From the NCBI GenBank assembly GCA_977017575.1, contig CDRNVI010000083.1, positions 62,001-126,000 on the forward strand: a DNA stretch of 64,000 nt, given 5' to 3'. How positions within the stretch are numbered: the first letter of the stretch is position 1; each line of letters begins with the position of its first letter. The stretch is from Paramoeba atlantica (Eukaryota > Discosea). The notes beneath the pieces are model-generated. The model saw nothing but the letters and a program-made list of their open reading frames with translations, was not told the origin of the DNA and made no database searches. Both the position numbers and the translations under genes were made by a program. Shown one piece after another: positions 19,434-28,638 of this stretch.

Positions 19434-19748
19434 AGAAATATAGGATGAAAAAGTTACTAAGGACGTGGACGAAGATTTTACTATTGCTAAAGTGACCTAA
19501 TAAACTATTCCCTCAATTAGTCAATTTAATGTTGAGAAACGCTAAATAGTTCAACGTTGAATTCGCTAGCTTTGAATTTTGGCTTCGGTGGGCAATGTTG
19601 TGGCTAGGCGGCACCGATGTTTTTTTACCCCCTATTGAGTGTTAAAATTTGAATTTTCCGAATTTCGTTCAGCACTACTTTAGGTCCGGAAAACGGAAAA
19701 TAGGGCTCCAAAGTGGATGAAAGGACCTCGTCATTCATATCTCTAAAG
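19434..19748. other. Intergenic region between LRR-6 and UTP25
   Basis: AT-rich sequence, apart from a short GC-rich patch near 19580-19620 ending in TTTTTTTACCCCC. I see no gene or clear repeat. Confidence 0.5.
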
Positions 19749-21677
19749 CTAGGCATGAATAAGAAAAACGGAAGACTCTTTCTGATCAAGAAAGGCCCTG
19801 GCACGTTTCTCACCCAGTAAACGCGTCAAACTGTGTGCGTCATATTTTGAAAACAACGTCATCACACACACGGACGGGTTCCGTCGGTCGAGTTTGTTCA
19901 CGATCTCCGGGTAAAAGTGCGAAAACAGCGGGGGGCCGTACCACACCACCACCGACACGCCTCGCACAAAGTATCGGCGGTAGAAATAGAACCGTTCTGT
20001 GGTAAGGAGGATGGAGACGGTGCCGGCGCCAAAGTCACGCAGCGCGGAGCGCCGGTCCCGCTCGGGGGTGTACTCACACAACTCCGCGTAACTCTCCTGG
20101 GCATTTTCCTCTAGAAAACACCGCAGCGAGACGTAGTGGAAGTAATCCGCAGCCACCAGCAGCACGGGGGTGGCACTGTTCACGAAGTGAGACAGTTTTG
20201 TGGGGTAGAACTTTTCACGAAAGTACCGCGCACGGTCGGCGTGAGCACTTTGTGGTGTCCTCTCCTCCATACGGATGAAATACTGTCGAAGCTCCGAGGG
20301 GGCACGCACGTCCTGGAGCGCAGGGGGAAGTTCCTGCTCTTGATGGATTTGATGAGATGGAAGGACAGAGTCCCGATAGAGCTCTCGCCATAATGCGTTA
20401 AAGTAGGGATGGGAGAACTGTGCAAGGCAAATGTTTTGACGGAGGTGACGTGCAGTGCCGTCCCGGAAACATGGCTTGAGTCGGGAGAAATCCCCAAGCG
20501 CCTCTGTGGAACGCATCGCAACGGGACGGTTAATGGCTCGGGTGACGTCCAGCACTCTCTGCCAGTTTTGCATCATCAAAACTTCCAGACAGGGCACAAA
20601 CAAAAGTTCAATGGAGGAGAGGACATAGGACTTGTCCCCGGGGAGAGTCTCGTCGTTGTCATCGTCCCTCTCCTCCTCTGAAGACTCACCGGAACTGGCG
20701 TCCGAGAGCGAAGACGAGGCTGAATCCTCACTGGAATCTGTGCCTCTCTTTTCGTACCCCTCCTCCCCGGAGATACCCAAATAGTGTGCAATCCCCAGAG
20801 GGGAAGCCACGAGTAGATTACAATGCACATACTTACTGTACAGCGTAGCCTTGTGAGGGCCCAGCGTGACACCGAGACAGAACTTGTCATCAATGTTTCC
20901 ATGAAAGGTGTCGCGGTGATCCGTCGGGCCACGAGAGGGATCGGATTCGATGGAGGTACCGAATTCCGCCTCGAACTTGTCACGGTGAACGATCGTGTCG
21001 TACTCGTGCAGGAGATCACAGAGAAAGTGATGGGCAGTGCTTCGCATTGGGAGCAGTACCAACACGGTACAATTTGTATAGCCGGAGTCCTCAACTACCG
21101 CTTCGTCGTCACTGCGCCGTAGCGCGTTGCCATGTTCCTTTGTTTTTCGGTCGGATGTTATATGGGAGAGAATTTTGTCTCGAATGATTTCGGTGACGGA
21201 AGTGCGTATGCCGCGCGTTGGGGAAATAAAAAGGTTGCAGAGGTGAGAGATCTGGTTGGTATGCCTCGGTGATATTGGCTGTGACAGTGGACTGTGCAAT
21301 AAAGTAGAAAGATTTGTGGCAATCTTCACGTCAAGATCATCTGTGTTTAGCATACATTGCGAGACGCTTAATTCACCGGCGATTGGGTTAACCTGCGAGT
21401 CACTATTTACAATGTCTCTAGCATTTTCCGTGCTAGAATCTTCAACGTTCGCTAAAGCAGACGGTAGAAGTGACGCTCGAAGTGTATCATAACATGTTGT
21501 TGGAGCTTGATACAATTTTGTGATGGCTGCTTGTGATGCGCTTTCACCCAGTGAACTGTCAAGTACCTCGGCAGAACGCCGCCGAAGAATGCGTTCCATT
21601 TTGAGAGACTTTGCTGACAACCTCTGAGCTCTACGGTTGCGCTGTTCCACCGTACGCTTCGAGCTTTTAATTTTCAT
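19749..21677 (-). CDS. UTP25: UTP25 (DEF-like), small-subunit processome factor
   Basis: This 642-residue protein matches the Utp25/Digestive-organ-expansion-factor family, a helicase-like fold without the catalytic residues that works in 18S rRNA maturation. Visible blocks: VLVLLPMRSTAHHFL near residue 203; FHGNIDDKFCLGVTLG followed by LLVASPLGIAHYLG; an acidic Ser/Glu/Asp stretch; SSIELLFVPCLEVLMMQNWQ; and near the C-terminus TERFYFYRRYFVRGVSVVVW then KYDAHSLTRLLGEKRARAFL. With UTP14 this is the second processome gene in the window on the same strand. The N-terminus is basic. Confidence 0.93.
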   Translation of the reverse strand: MKIKSSKRTVEQRNRRAQRLSAKSLKMERILRRRSAEVLDSSLGESASQAAITKLYQAPTTCYDTLRASLLPSALANVEDSSTENARDIVNSDSQVNPIAGELSVSQCMLNTDDLDVKIATNLSTLLHSPLSQPISPRHTNQISHLCNLFISPTRGIRTSVTEIIRDKILSHITSDRKTKEHGNALRRSDDEAVVEDSGYTNCTVLVLLPMRSTAHHFLCDLLHEYDTIVHRDKFEAEFGTSIESDPSRGPTDHRDTFHGNIDDKFCLGVTLGPHKATLYSKYVHCNLLVASPLGIAHYLGISGEEGYEKRGTDSSEDSASSSLSDASSGESSEEERDDDNDETLPGDKSYVLSSIELLFVPCLEVLMMQNWQRVLDVTRAINRPVAMRSTEALGDFSRLKPCFRDGTARHLRQNICLAQFSHPYFNALWRELYRDSVLPSHQIHQEQELPPALQDVRAPSELRQYFIRMEERTPQSAHADRARYFREKFYPTKLSHFVNSATPVLLVAADYFHYVSLRCFLEENAQESYAELCEYTPERDRRSALRDFGAGTVSILLTTERFYFYRRYFVRGVSVVVWYGPPLFSHFYPEIVNKLDRRNPSVCVMTLFSKYDAHSLTRLLGEKRARAFLDQKESSVFLIHA

Positions 21678-21970
21678 TTGTAAAATGAGATAGAGTAGTA
21701 TGTATGAACTTCTATTTTCGTCATGTTTTATTCTTTAAATTCATAAAGTTTGATTCATAAATAGGGGACCGAATTACTCTTTCCCGCGAAAAAACGTGCC
21801 GTTCATCTAAAAAAACTTGATGTTGATCAATTATTTTCCCAGTTCTTTTCTTTCGGCACTTATTTAAACGATGATGTAGTTTTTAATGCGAAGCGTACAA
21901 CAACTCAACCATGCTTAAGGAAATGCCGAGTTGAAGAAAAGTTTGAAGTTTGTCCTGAAATCTGAATTTT

Positions 21971-22020
21971 TGCGTGGGATCTTCATGACATGAAGATCCC
22001 ACGCAAACATGAAGATCCCT
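21971..22020. repeat. Two adjacent perfect short palindromes
   Basis: Bases 21971-22005 form a palindrome with 17-bp arms (TGCGTGGGATCTTCATG and its complement) around one base. Bases 22017-22033 form a second (CCCTCATG, T, CATGAGGG). They lie between the zinc-finger gene and UTP25. The rest of 21678-22319 is AT-rich without other features. Confidence 0.7.
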
Positions 22021-22319
22021 CATGTCATGAGGGAGAGGAGGCAAGGCAAAAAAGGTGAGGCATTTTCCATGTGCACCCCTCTATGTTTTGCAGTACTTCA
22101 CCAGCCGCAAAATTCACCGGCGCGCTGAACAGATGAACTCTGCAGCATCTCAGAAAAGCGCTGTTCTTTTGAAGTTGTACAATATTGTCAAATTTTAGAC
22201 CTCCGCATGTCAATTTACATTCCTGTGCACAGATACAGGGATGTAAATTTTCTAAAAGGTTAGTCTAACTTAGAACAGAGAAGTCTTCCGTCTACAGAAC
22301 ACCATACATCAAAAGTACG

Positions 22320-23003
22320 TTAGTATCCGTTTCTTCTTAATATCCCGATAGGAATCGATCTCCACTTTCCAGAGGGTGCTCGTACCGTAGGTTGGACCAC
22401 TCGCTTATTAAAGATTGATGCAGAAGAACTATAAATGTAATACGGTTTGTTTGACTGAAAACAATCTGGACATTCTACTCCTTGATAGCATTTTCTGGAA
22501 CTTTCCGTTACCAACACTTCTTTGGAAGAATATCTCTTCTTACAATTCTTACAAACAAATCTACCCATGGAACGAGTTAGAGAAGGAATCCGGCGAGGTT
22601 TACGTGAGGGATTGGGTAAGCGAAGATAAGGTTGCAGCGCAAAGTCCTCAAAGTTGTTTGTTTTCTTTTTCCCACAAGACTGCTGACCGCTAGTGCCTAA
22701 TTTTTCTTGAAAATATTTTGTAGCGCAAGGCTTTTGAAACGAAGTTTCCTGCTTTTCAAAATGGTTTGTCTCCTTGTCCGAGGCAGAATTCTTTAGTGCC
22801 TCAAAATCTTTAGGCTCTTTGCCTAAACTTTCTTTGCTGTCCTCTTCGGCTGAAACGTACTCCCCGGCTACCCCGGTGCAACAAGTCTTCAGCCACTTAA
22901 TTGGTAGTGGACGGATATGCAGTAATGTCCTCGTATTCAAAAGACATCGGAAACGTCCCTTGTTACCAAGAAATCGTGTTCTGAATGCATTCGTTTTATT
23001 CAT
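22320..23003 (-). CDS. Small zinc-binding protein, possibly 3CxxC/ZAR1-like
   Basis: The ATG at 23003 gives 227 residues. The N-terminal 35 residues are basic with few acids (MNKTNAFRTRFLGNKGRFRC), suggesting a mitochondrial presequence. The middle is polar. Near the C-terminus, C151-x2-C154 and C178-x2-C181, with F-V-C-x-x-C-K-K-R-Y-S-S-x-x-V between, form a likely zinc knuckle similar in spacing to 3CxxC/ZAR1-type fingers. Function unknown; RNA binding is a guess from that resemblance. The ATG is directly preceded by TTTTTAG, a plausible splice acceptor. Confidence 0.65.
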   Translation of the reverse strand: MNKTNAFRTRFLGNKGRFRCLLNTRTLLHIRPLPIKWLKTCCTGVAGEYVSAEEDSKESLGKEPKDFEALKNSASDKETNHFEKQETSFQKPCATKYFQEKLGTSGQQSCGKKKTNNFEDFALQPYLRLPNPSRKPRRIPSLTRSMGRFVCKNCKKRYSSKEVLVTESSRKCYQGVECPDCFQSNKPYYIYSSSASIFNKRVVQPTVRAPSGKWRSIPIGILRRNGY

Positions 23004-23216
23004 CTAAAAATAATGGACTTCATGATTTTTCGAAATATAGGCTGAAGTAGACCCGCGAAAGCAAAAAATAAAAGAAAGAACCAACCTTTGCAAAAACAAT
23101 TTTAAATCCCTTAGTCAACAGTGGGTTTGGTGTACGTTCGATGTAAACGCACCCTCAGACCCCCATGTGAAAAAAAGAAATTTTCACGAGTGAGGGGGGC
23201 AGGTACAACAGCCACA

Positions 23217-23327
23217 AGTATACCCTAGTGTATTACCCTAGTGTACTATAAAAATTCCCAAAAAACGAAAATAACGCATTTTTGTAAAGGAACACCCAAT
23301 ACAGTGCATAAGAGCAACATAACTGTG
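23217..23327. repeat. Short word pair and AT-rich leader to family A
   Basis: TACCCTAGTGTA occurs twice at 23222-23248 in direct orientation, next to a GAGGGGGGCAGGTACAAC tract, resembling the subterminal words of other elements here. Bases 23004-23216 show nothing recognisable. Confidence 0.35.
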
Positions 23328-24256
23328 AATTGCGGTGGTTGTAAAACTACCGCTCTACCCTCGATTATTGAAAAAAAAGTGAACAAAAACAGTGAAAATA
23401 TAAAGAGGAACACAGTAATATAATAGAAGAAAAAAATATAAAAGGGGGCTCCGGTGGTCCAAAACTGAAAAAAAAAATTGAAAAAAATGGGGGGTCCATG
23501 GGGGGGGGTCCAGGGGGGGGGGTCCAGGGGGGGGGTCCAGGGGGGGGGTCATGGTCGAGCAAATTTTTTCTAAAAAATTAGTTTTCGAAGGAAAACCGCA
23601 GAAAGGGTAGCCGGGGTCTTGGCGCGCATTTTCCACCCCCCTACCCGGGGGTGACCCCCCTGCGTATCCGCAGGACGAGTCCGCCGAGTTCGATTTTTTT
23701 CGAAAAAAAAGTTTTCAAAAAAATTTCAACTTGGCGAAAAAAATGGCAAAAAAAAGTATTTTTCCAAAATCGTTTCCCCTATTCTATTTTGATAGTTTGG
23801 GACCTATACTAGCTTTCTCGGCCGTTGTTTTCGCAAGTTATCCTTTCTTCGAACCGTGGTGCTCCCCTCAAAATGACCCATTTTTGACTAAAAAAGGTGA
23901 AAAAGTAGTTTTCGGACCCGAAGGGGCCTTTTTGTGTCGAAAGAACGGCGTGGTTGGAGTCGCATTCTCTACCCAATACGTTCGGTAGGCTTTCATTCAT
24001 ACCTACGAGTGATTTCCCACGCGCAAATGTCGGATTTAGTGTTTTGAGAGCAAAAATACCCAAAAATGACCAAATTTTTACCCGAAAATCGGCTATTTTC
24101 GGCTATAATCTTTCCGTTTTATTCAGCTTTCCAGGCCAATTTTTCTTTTTAGGCTCTTCGTTAAACGCGGTGGTAGTTTTCAACGCGAAGCGCGCAGCAT
24201 GAGTGACTTCCAAGTTAAAAACAACCACCGCGTTTAATGAAGAGCCTAAAAAGAAA
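23328..24256 (-). mobile_element. Family A repeat, nearly complete copy
   Basis: This is the reverse-orientation partner of 14918-15825. It starts at the GCGGTGGTTGTAAAACTACC hairpin, carries a G-rich minisatellite of GGGGGTCCA units (23490-23550), and ends with the fold-back hairpin at 24147-24254. No protein is encoded. Confidence 0.75.
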
Positions 24257-24285
24257 AATATTAAACCGGAGTGCATATTTTTATC

Positions 24286-24997
24286 TTTTTTTGGCTCTTC
24301 GTTAAACGCGGTGGCTATTTTCAACTTAGAAGTCACTCATGCTGAGCGCTTCGCGTTGAAAACTACCTCCGCGTTTAACGAAGAGCCTAAAAAAGAAAAA
24401 TCTCCAAAAAATCATGAGTAAAATCCTTTTTGGGGTGAAAAAGCTGGATTTTTCGGCAAAAATTCCGAAATTTTACACCGAATTTGGGCCGTTTTGGATG
24501 ACTTACCAGTAGGGGCAGGAGGTGAATCTGACGACAAAAACGTCGTAGAATGGTAGGTGAAGTGCCAAACTCTTCAAATACGTTTTAGGAGTCGATTTTG
24601 GAAGAATAATATTTTTACTTTTTTTTGGGTCAAAAAAAAAATAATTCCCCCAAAAATTCGGAAATTTTGACTTTGTCGGACCCCTCCCGCGCGTACCAGG
24701 GGGGGTACCCCCAGGTGGGGGGGTGGAAAATTATCGCCGCGGCCTACTCTACCACTTATCTGCGCTCGATTTCGAAAAGCAAAAAAAATTCGAAAAAAAT
24801 TTCGCGACGTATGCCCCCTGCCTCCCCATGGACCCCCCATTTTTTTCAATTTTTTTTTCAATTTTGGACCACCGGGGCCCCTTTTATATATTTTTCTTCT
24901 ATTATATTACTGTGGTCCTCTTTATATTTTCACTGTTTTTGTTCACTTTTTTTTCAATAATCTAGGGTAGAGCGGTAGTTATACAACCACCGCAATT
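24286..24997 (+). mobile_element. Family A' repeat (same ends, different middle)
   Basis: The fold-back at 24286-24396 and the terminal ACAACCACCGCAATT match family A. The intervening 300 bp (around GAATTTGGGCCGTTTTGGAT) is unrelated to the copies at 14.9 and 23.3 kb, but matches 28.1, 35.9 and 59.9 kb. It therefore defines a second subfamily using the same termini. Confidence 0.7.
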
Positions 24998-25114
24998 AAA
25001 TTGTGATGGACTTATCAAACTTTGATAGCGCTATCAAGCTGTGATATGGTTTATTCTTCAAATAAAAGAGGGCTTTTTTGGTAGTTTTTCACCGGGCTTA
25101 ATCCCACGGACCTC

Positions 25115-25834
25115 CTAGTCAGGCAACCGTATTTTAGTTCGCCCGGTAAACAAGGTAAGACAGTCATGCAATGGACCATCATATGTTGAGCTGTCTACCA
25201 CGCCACTGAGATTGCTGTTTCCCTCTAATAATAAAGAAAGCACCGTACTAGGGATGCTTTTAAAATTGACTTCGCCCCCAAAAAAATTACGCCTAAGATC
25301 AATATTGGTCAACTTGCTTTTGATATCCCCGAAGTGAAGAGCTCCAGAAAGTTTATTGAAACTGACATCGAGAGAGTGTAAAGTAGCAGGCAATAGTGCA
25401 AAGTTTAATTCCCCGGTCAACATATTACAGGCGACTGAAAAATAGAGTAAAAGTCCTGGGAGATTCTCTATTGATCCGGTAAATAGATTGCCCTGAAGCC
25501 TCAATATTTCAAGATTCGAAGGAAGCAAGCCAAACTCTGCTAAACCGCGAAATTCATTGCAACTAAGGTCCACCATAACGACGAACTTTGGAAGGTGTTC
25601 CAAAAAAACAGTCCCTTGCAGGCTGCCATCATTGAAATCAAGTTCTGTTACTTCTCCTTCTTTATCGCATCTCACACCATACCATTCACATGCAGGAGTG
25701 TTAGTGCTCCAAGTGGGGTGCAAAGGCTTTATTCCTTGCGCAAAACGATGCAGTTTGTATTCCTGAGGTAATTCACTGCCTCGTATCTTACCTGGGCGAG
25801 TGCTCGGAACATCAGCCGCGCAAATATACAACAT
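25115..25834 (-). CDS. LRR-7: LRR protein
   Basis: The ATG at 25834 gives 239 residues. A short leader (MLYICAADVPS) precedes RPGKIRGSELPQEYKL and the cap motif C-E-W-Y-G-V-R-C, then about seven LRRs. The frame is open 13 codons further upstream and would extend the hydrophobic leader (LFFYTLCGTFYM), but it meets a TGA without an ATG. No C-terminal anchor. Confidence 0.8.
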   Translation of the reverse strand: MLYICAADVPSTRPGKIRGSELPQEYKLHRFAQGIKPLHPTWSTNTPACEWYGVRCDKEGEVTELDFNDGSLQGTVFLEHLPKFVVMVDLSCNEFRGLAEFGLLPSNLEILRLQGNLFTGSIENLPGLLLYFSVACNMLTGELNFALLPATLHSLDVSFNKLSGALHFGDIKSKLTNIDLRRNFFGGEVNFKSIPSTVLSLLLEGNSNLSGVVDSSTYDGPLHDCLTLFTGRTKIRLPD

Positions 25835-26344
25835 ATAAAATGTGCCACAAAGCGTATAGAAAAAAAGTCATGAACTAACTGACCAAAAAACTCGCACACA
25901 CGCGTTTCAAGATTTATTTTTACTGGAGAACTAAATCTAAGGGACAATCAAATTTGTGAAAAAGCTCACTTAATTTGGTAGGCGCAAGTAAGTTAGCCAC
26001 GGCTAAATTATTTACCATTTTTCTATCGGACATGGAGTGTGCGTACAATGTATTTAATGTACTTAAACTTAATTGTACTGATGTATCTACTTCATGTTCA
26101 TATAAAGTTTACATGTACATGATGCACATTTCGTTTGTCTTTAAAAGTATACATATTGATGATCATGTATGGAAGCAATATTCTTCAAGATTATTTTTCT
26201 TGAGCTTCGCATCCGAGCACTAAGCGTTCTTGTTGCCTTGCATAATCATAATTCATCTATGAAAGCTACTTTGTTCCTCAAATACATTTGAAAAATTTCC
26301 GACCCGCTTCGTACCGATTTTCATAGTAAAAAAGTGACACTTTA
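25835..26344. other. Intergenic, no recognised feature
   Basis: AT-rich sequence. No coding, repeat or RNA signal stood out in either strand. Confidence 0.5.
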
Positions 26345-27295
26345 CTACGCAGACCCTTTTAATGCAGTATTCATCATCAGCATATCGGAATCTAGTACCA
26401 CCTTTGTGCTGTTGGTCATTGCCCCAATCATCTTTGCAATCGCTCGAGAGGCCTCCAGACGACGCATCTCGAGAAACCCTGGCTGCGAACGAATCGCCTC
26501 CCCTATCAGCGTTGCACTCTCTGCCTCCCCCTCGGCCAACACGATCATCCCTTTCTTCTCCTGCAACGCTTGATCCACCTGAAACCGCGCCCTCTCCGCC
26601 ATCTGCTGCGCAATCTGCTTCGCCTCAATCGCCGCGGTGTACTCCTTCCCAAACGTCATGTTGGTAATCGCCACATCGGAGATATCAATATAAAACGACC
26701 CGGAACGCTGGGTGAGGGCCGCCGCAATCTGCTTACTCACCTCCGGGCGCCGTGTCAGCAACTCGGAGGCGTTGAACTGGGCCACGACGGATTTAATCAC
26801 CTCGTTGATCACCGAGGGCAGCGCGGTCTCGGCGTACCGCATCCCGAGGGAGCGGTACAGCGAGGGGAGGGTGTCGAGCCCGGGGCGGTACAGCACCCGC
26901 ACGGAGACATTCACAATCTGCAGGTCGCGGCTGCCGGTGGAGGTGACCACCTCGGTGGGCTTCGCGCGCACGTCAAAGTAGATCGGGGTCTCGAGGTAGG
27001 GCACCGCGAAGTGGGCGCCCTCCCCGTAGGTGTGGTTGAACAGCCCGAGTAGCGCGTTGAACTTAATCGCACGGTGACCCCCGGGGACGAAGAACATGGA
27101 GTGGTAGGCGGTGTATCCGAGGGTGCCGGCGACGAGAGCGGTGAGGGCGGGGGCTGCGACCATACGGGGGACCCCGGAGGAGGGGTTGGATCCGGGGAAG
27201 GGGCTGGAGGGAGGGGTGCGGGGGACGATGTCACGCATTTTTTCCCATGCTCGATGGAGGAGGCGGGAGAAATCGGGTGCGGGGGGTCGTGACAT
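26345..27295 (-). CDS. PHB2: Prohibitin-2, inner mitochondrial membrane scaffold
   Basis: This 316-residue protein has an N-terminal hydrophobic segment (ALTALVAGTLGYTAYHSMFF, about residues 48-68) and the SPFH/prohibitin domain. Diagnostic blocks are GGHRAIKFN, YGEGAHFAVPYLETPIYFDV, STGSRDLQIVNVSVRVLYRP, LPSVINEVIKSVVAQFNASE, FGKEYTAAIEAKQIAQQMAE and a C-terminal coiled coil. Prohibitin-2 forms ring complexes with prohibitin-1 in the mitochondrial inner membrane. The N-terminus is longer and more Pro/Ser-rich than usual. The 5' half is C-rich on the coding strand. Confidence 0.96.
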   Translation of the reverse strand: MSRPPAPDFSRLLHRAWEKMRDIVPRTPPSSPFPGSNPSSGVPRMVAAPALTALVAGTLGYTAYHSMFFVPGGHRAIKFNALLGLFNHTYGEGAHFAVPYLETPIYFDVRAKPTEVVTSTGSRDLQIVNVSVRVLYRPGLDTLPSLYRSLGMRYAETALPSVINEVIKSVVAQFNASELLTRRPEVSKQIAAALTQRSGSFYIDISDVAITNMTFGKEYTAAIEAKQIAQQMAERARFQVDQALQEKKGMIVLAEGEAESATLIGEAIRSQPGFLEMRRLEASRAIAKMIGAMTNSTKVVLDSDMLMMNTALKGSA

Positions 27296-27301
27296 GGGGA
27301 G

Positions 27302-27332
27302 CTGGGGGTGGGAGGAGAAGGGAGAGAGAGAG
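27302..27332 (-). promoter_or_regulatory. Pyrimidine tract ending in CCCCCAG just before the PHB2 start
   Basis: On the coding strand a run of about 28 pyrimidines ends in CAG seven bases before the PHB2 ATG. This is what a trans-splice or cis-splice acceptor would look like. Several other genes here have the pyrimidine tract without the AG, so the assignment is tentative. Confidence 0.4.
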
Positions 27333-27360
27333 GATTAAAAGGAGGAGTAGAGAGAAATAT

Positions 27361-27450
27361 TGGTACAAGTCGTGCTAGATTGTATTCCTGAGTATGAAGA
27401 GAACCTTTTACTTTAGCCGGACGAGGCAAATCTTGGCCTTTACTAAACCG
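27361..27450 (-). pseudogene. Relic of an LRR gene N-terminal cap
   Basis: The minus strand reads RPAKVKGSLHTQEYNLARLV, clearly the conserved N-cap start seen in the LRR genes (RPAKVSAVNLPQEYNL in LRR-5a). It then loses similarity where the PHB2 leader begins. Only this short fragment remains, so an LRR gene was cut off here by rearrangement next to prohibitin-2. Confidence 0.75.
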
Positions 27451-27465
27451 TCTTCCGGGTTATTG

Positions 27466-27515
27466 TGCCCCCCGGCATAATAGCTAGCTATAGGCACAAT
27501 AACTAACTATCATAA
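27466..27515. repeat. G-tract element word, family I (partner at 44891-44942)
   Basis: GTGCCCCCCGGCATAATAGC followed by AGGCACAATAACTAACTA corresponds to GTACCCCCCAGTACAATAAC and AGGTACAATACGTAGCTA at 44891. This suggests diverged ends of one family. Confidence 0.45.
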
Positions 27516-27593
27516 ATAAGTGAAAAAGCGTGAATCCTAAGTTAATGTCGGTGTGCTAGCTGCTTCGTGAAAAAGCGGTGGTTGTTGTTAAAC

Positions 27594-27715
27594 GGATATT
27601 CGCAAATTGCTTCCCACTAACGACGTCGCGTATGGCTCAGGCCCGCTCACGCGGGCCCTCGCCATGCCACACCTTCTGCTTCGCAAATTGCTTCCCACTA
27701 ACGACGTTCGTGCTT
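27594..27715. repeat. Direct repeat of about 28 bp
   Basis: TTCGCAAATTGCTTCCCACTAACGACGT occurs at about 27598 and 27681 (the core GCTTCCCACTAACGACG is identical). Part of it reappears inverted in the tRNA-like stretch at 27868-27945. A tRNA-type B box (GGGTTCGAAACCCC) lies on the plus strand near 27737. Confidence 0.5.
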
Positions 27716-27867
27716 CGTGTAGTTTGTGCAAAAACAACGAGTAGCGGGTTCGAAACCCCTTCCAACGCGCATGCTAATGGGTGGGATAGGCAAATGGACG
27801 AATCCGTTCGGATATCGTGGCCCCAAGCTTCTTAGCTAATCCCAGTGTAGTCGGACGAAAAGTACGT

Positions 27868-27945
27868 TAGTGGGAATCGAACCCAACCCTCTCAGATGTA
27901 GTCACTGGACCTGACGACTTGGCTAATCACACCCTCTGGCGAAAA
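27868..27945 (-). ncRNA. tRNA-like sequence (A and B boxes); tRNA relic or SINE head
   Basis: The minus strand reads TAGCCAAGTCGTCAGG (fits the A box) and, about 30 bases on, GGGTTCGATTCCC (fits the B box). The anticodon arm and acceptor stem do not pair well by eye, so I do not call a functional tRNA. A tRNA-derived SINE or decayed tRNA gene is likely. Confidence 0.35.
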
Positions 27946-28027
27946 AGAAAATCAACAGTATCCCCCCCTTTTTCGGGATTTTATCACCCATCTCGATTCA
28001 CCCCCACCCGGCCACCATAAAGACGAA

Positions 28028-28420
28028 GAGGCAGAGGTTGTACACAACCCCCGCAATTAACGGAATATTTCCTTTTTTAGGTTCTTCATTAAACGCGGTC
28101 GTTGTTTTCAACTTAGAAGTCACTCATGCTGCGCGCTTCGCGTTGAAAATTACCGCCGCGTTTAACGAAGGGCCTAAAAAAGAAAAATTGCCAAAAAATC
28201 ATGAGTAATCTATTTTTTTGGATGAAAAAACTCGATTTTTCGGCGAAAATTGCGAAATTGTAACCGAATTTGGGCCGTTTTGGACGCCTCACTAGTAGGG
28301 GCAGGAGGCGAATCAGTCGAAAAAAACGTAGCAGAATGGTAGCTGAGGTCCAAAACTCTCAAAATACGTTTTAGGAGTCAATTTTGGAAAAATAAAATTT
28401 CTACTTTTTTTGGGGTCAAT
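28028..28420 (+). mobile_element. Family A' fragments with fold-back
   Basis: A remnant of the A-family end (ACAACCCCCGCAATT) at 28028-28058 is followed by a fold-back hairpin at about 28073-28180 and the first 240 bp of subfamily A'. It is truncated at about 28420, where the TTTATCTGTCATA word array begins. Confidence 0.65.
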
Positions 28421-28444
28421 TCTTTTCTTTTTGGTCACGCCACT

Positions 28445-28545
28445 CGCACCTTTATCTGTCATAGAAAGTGGCCACTTATCTGTCATACTAACTCGCACCT
28501 TTATCTGTCATACTAAGATGCACCTTTTTCTGTCATATACTGGTG
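28445..28545 (+). repeat. Word array CACCTTTATCTGTCATA
   Basis: Four copies of (CACC)TTTATCTGTCATA or close variants lie between 28448 and 28540, and one more lies at 30108 on the far side of the pogo-like element, in the same orientation. A TTACGTTAATTAATGCTACG stretch likewise occurs on both sides (28596 and 30022). Confidence 0.65.
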
Positions 28546-28638
28546 AAACTTTAATTAAGAATAACATTAATTAACGTAATGTCTGACGAGAAAAAAATGT
28601 TTACGTTAATTAATGCTACGTTAATTAAAGTTACGTTA

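Noticed and set aside
24840-24965. Small hydrophobic proteins encoded by family A tails (F/Y/L-rich open frames near 15.7, 23.4, 24.9 and 35.9 kb)
   Set aside because: The sequence is a T-rich non-coding repeat. The frames differ between copies and show no conservation of codon pattern.
27868-27945. Functional tRNA gene
   Set aside because: A and B boxes fit, but the acceptor and anticodon stems do not pair by eye; kept only as a tRNA-like relic.
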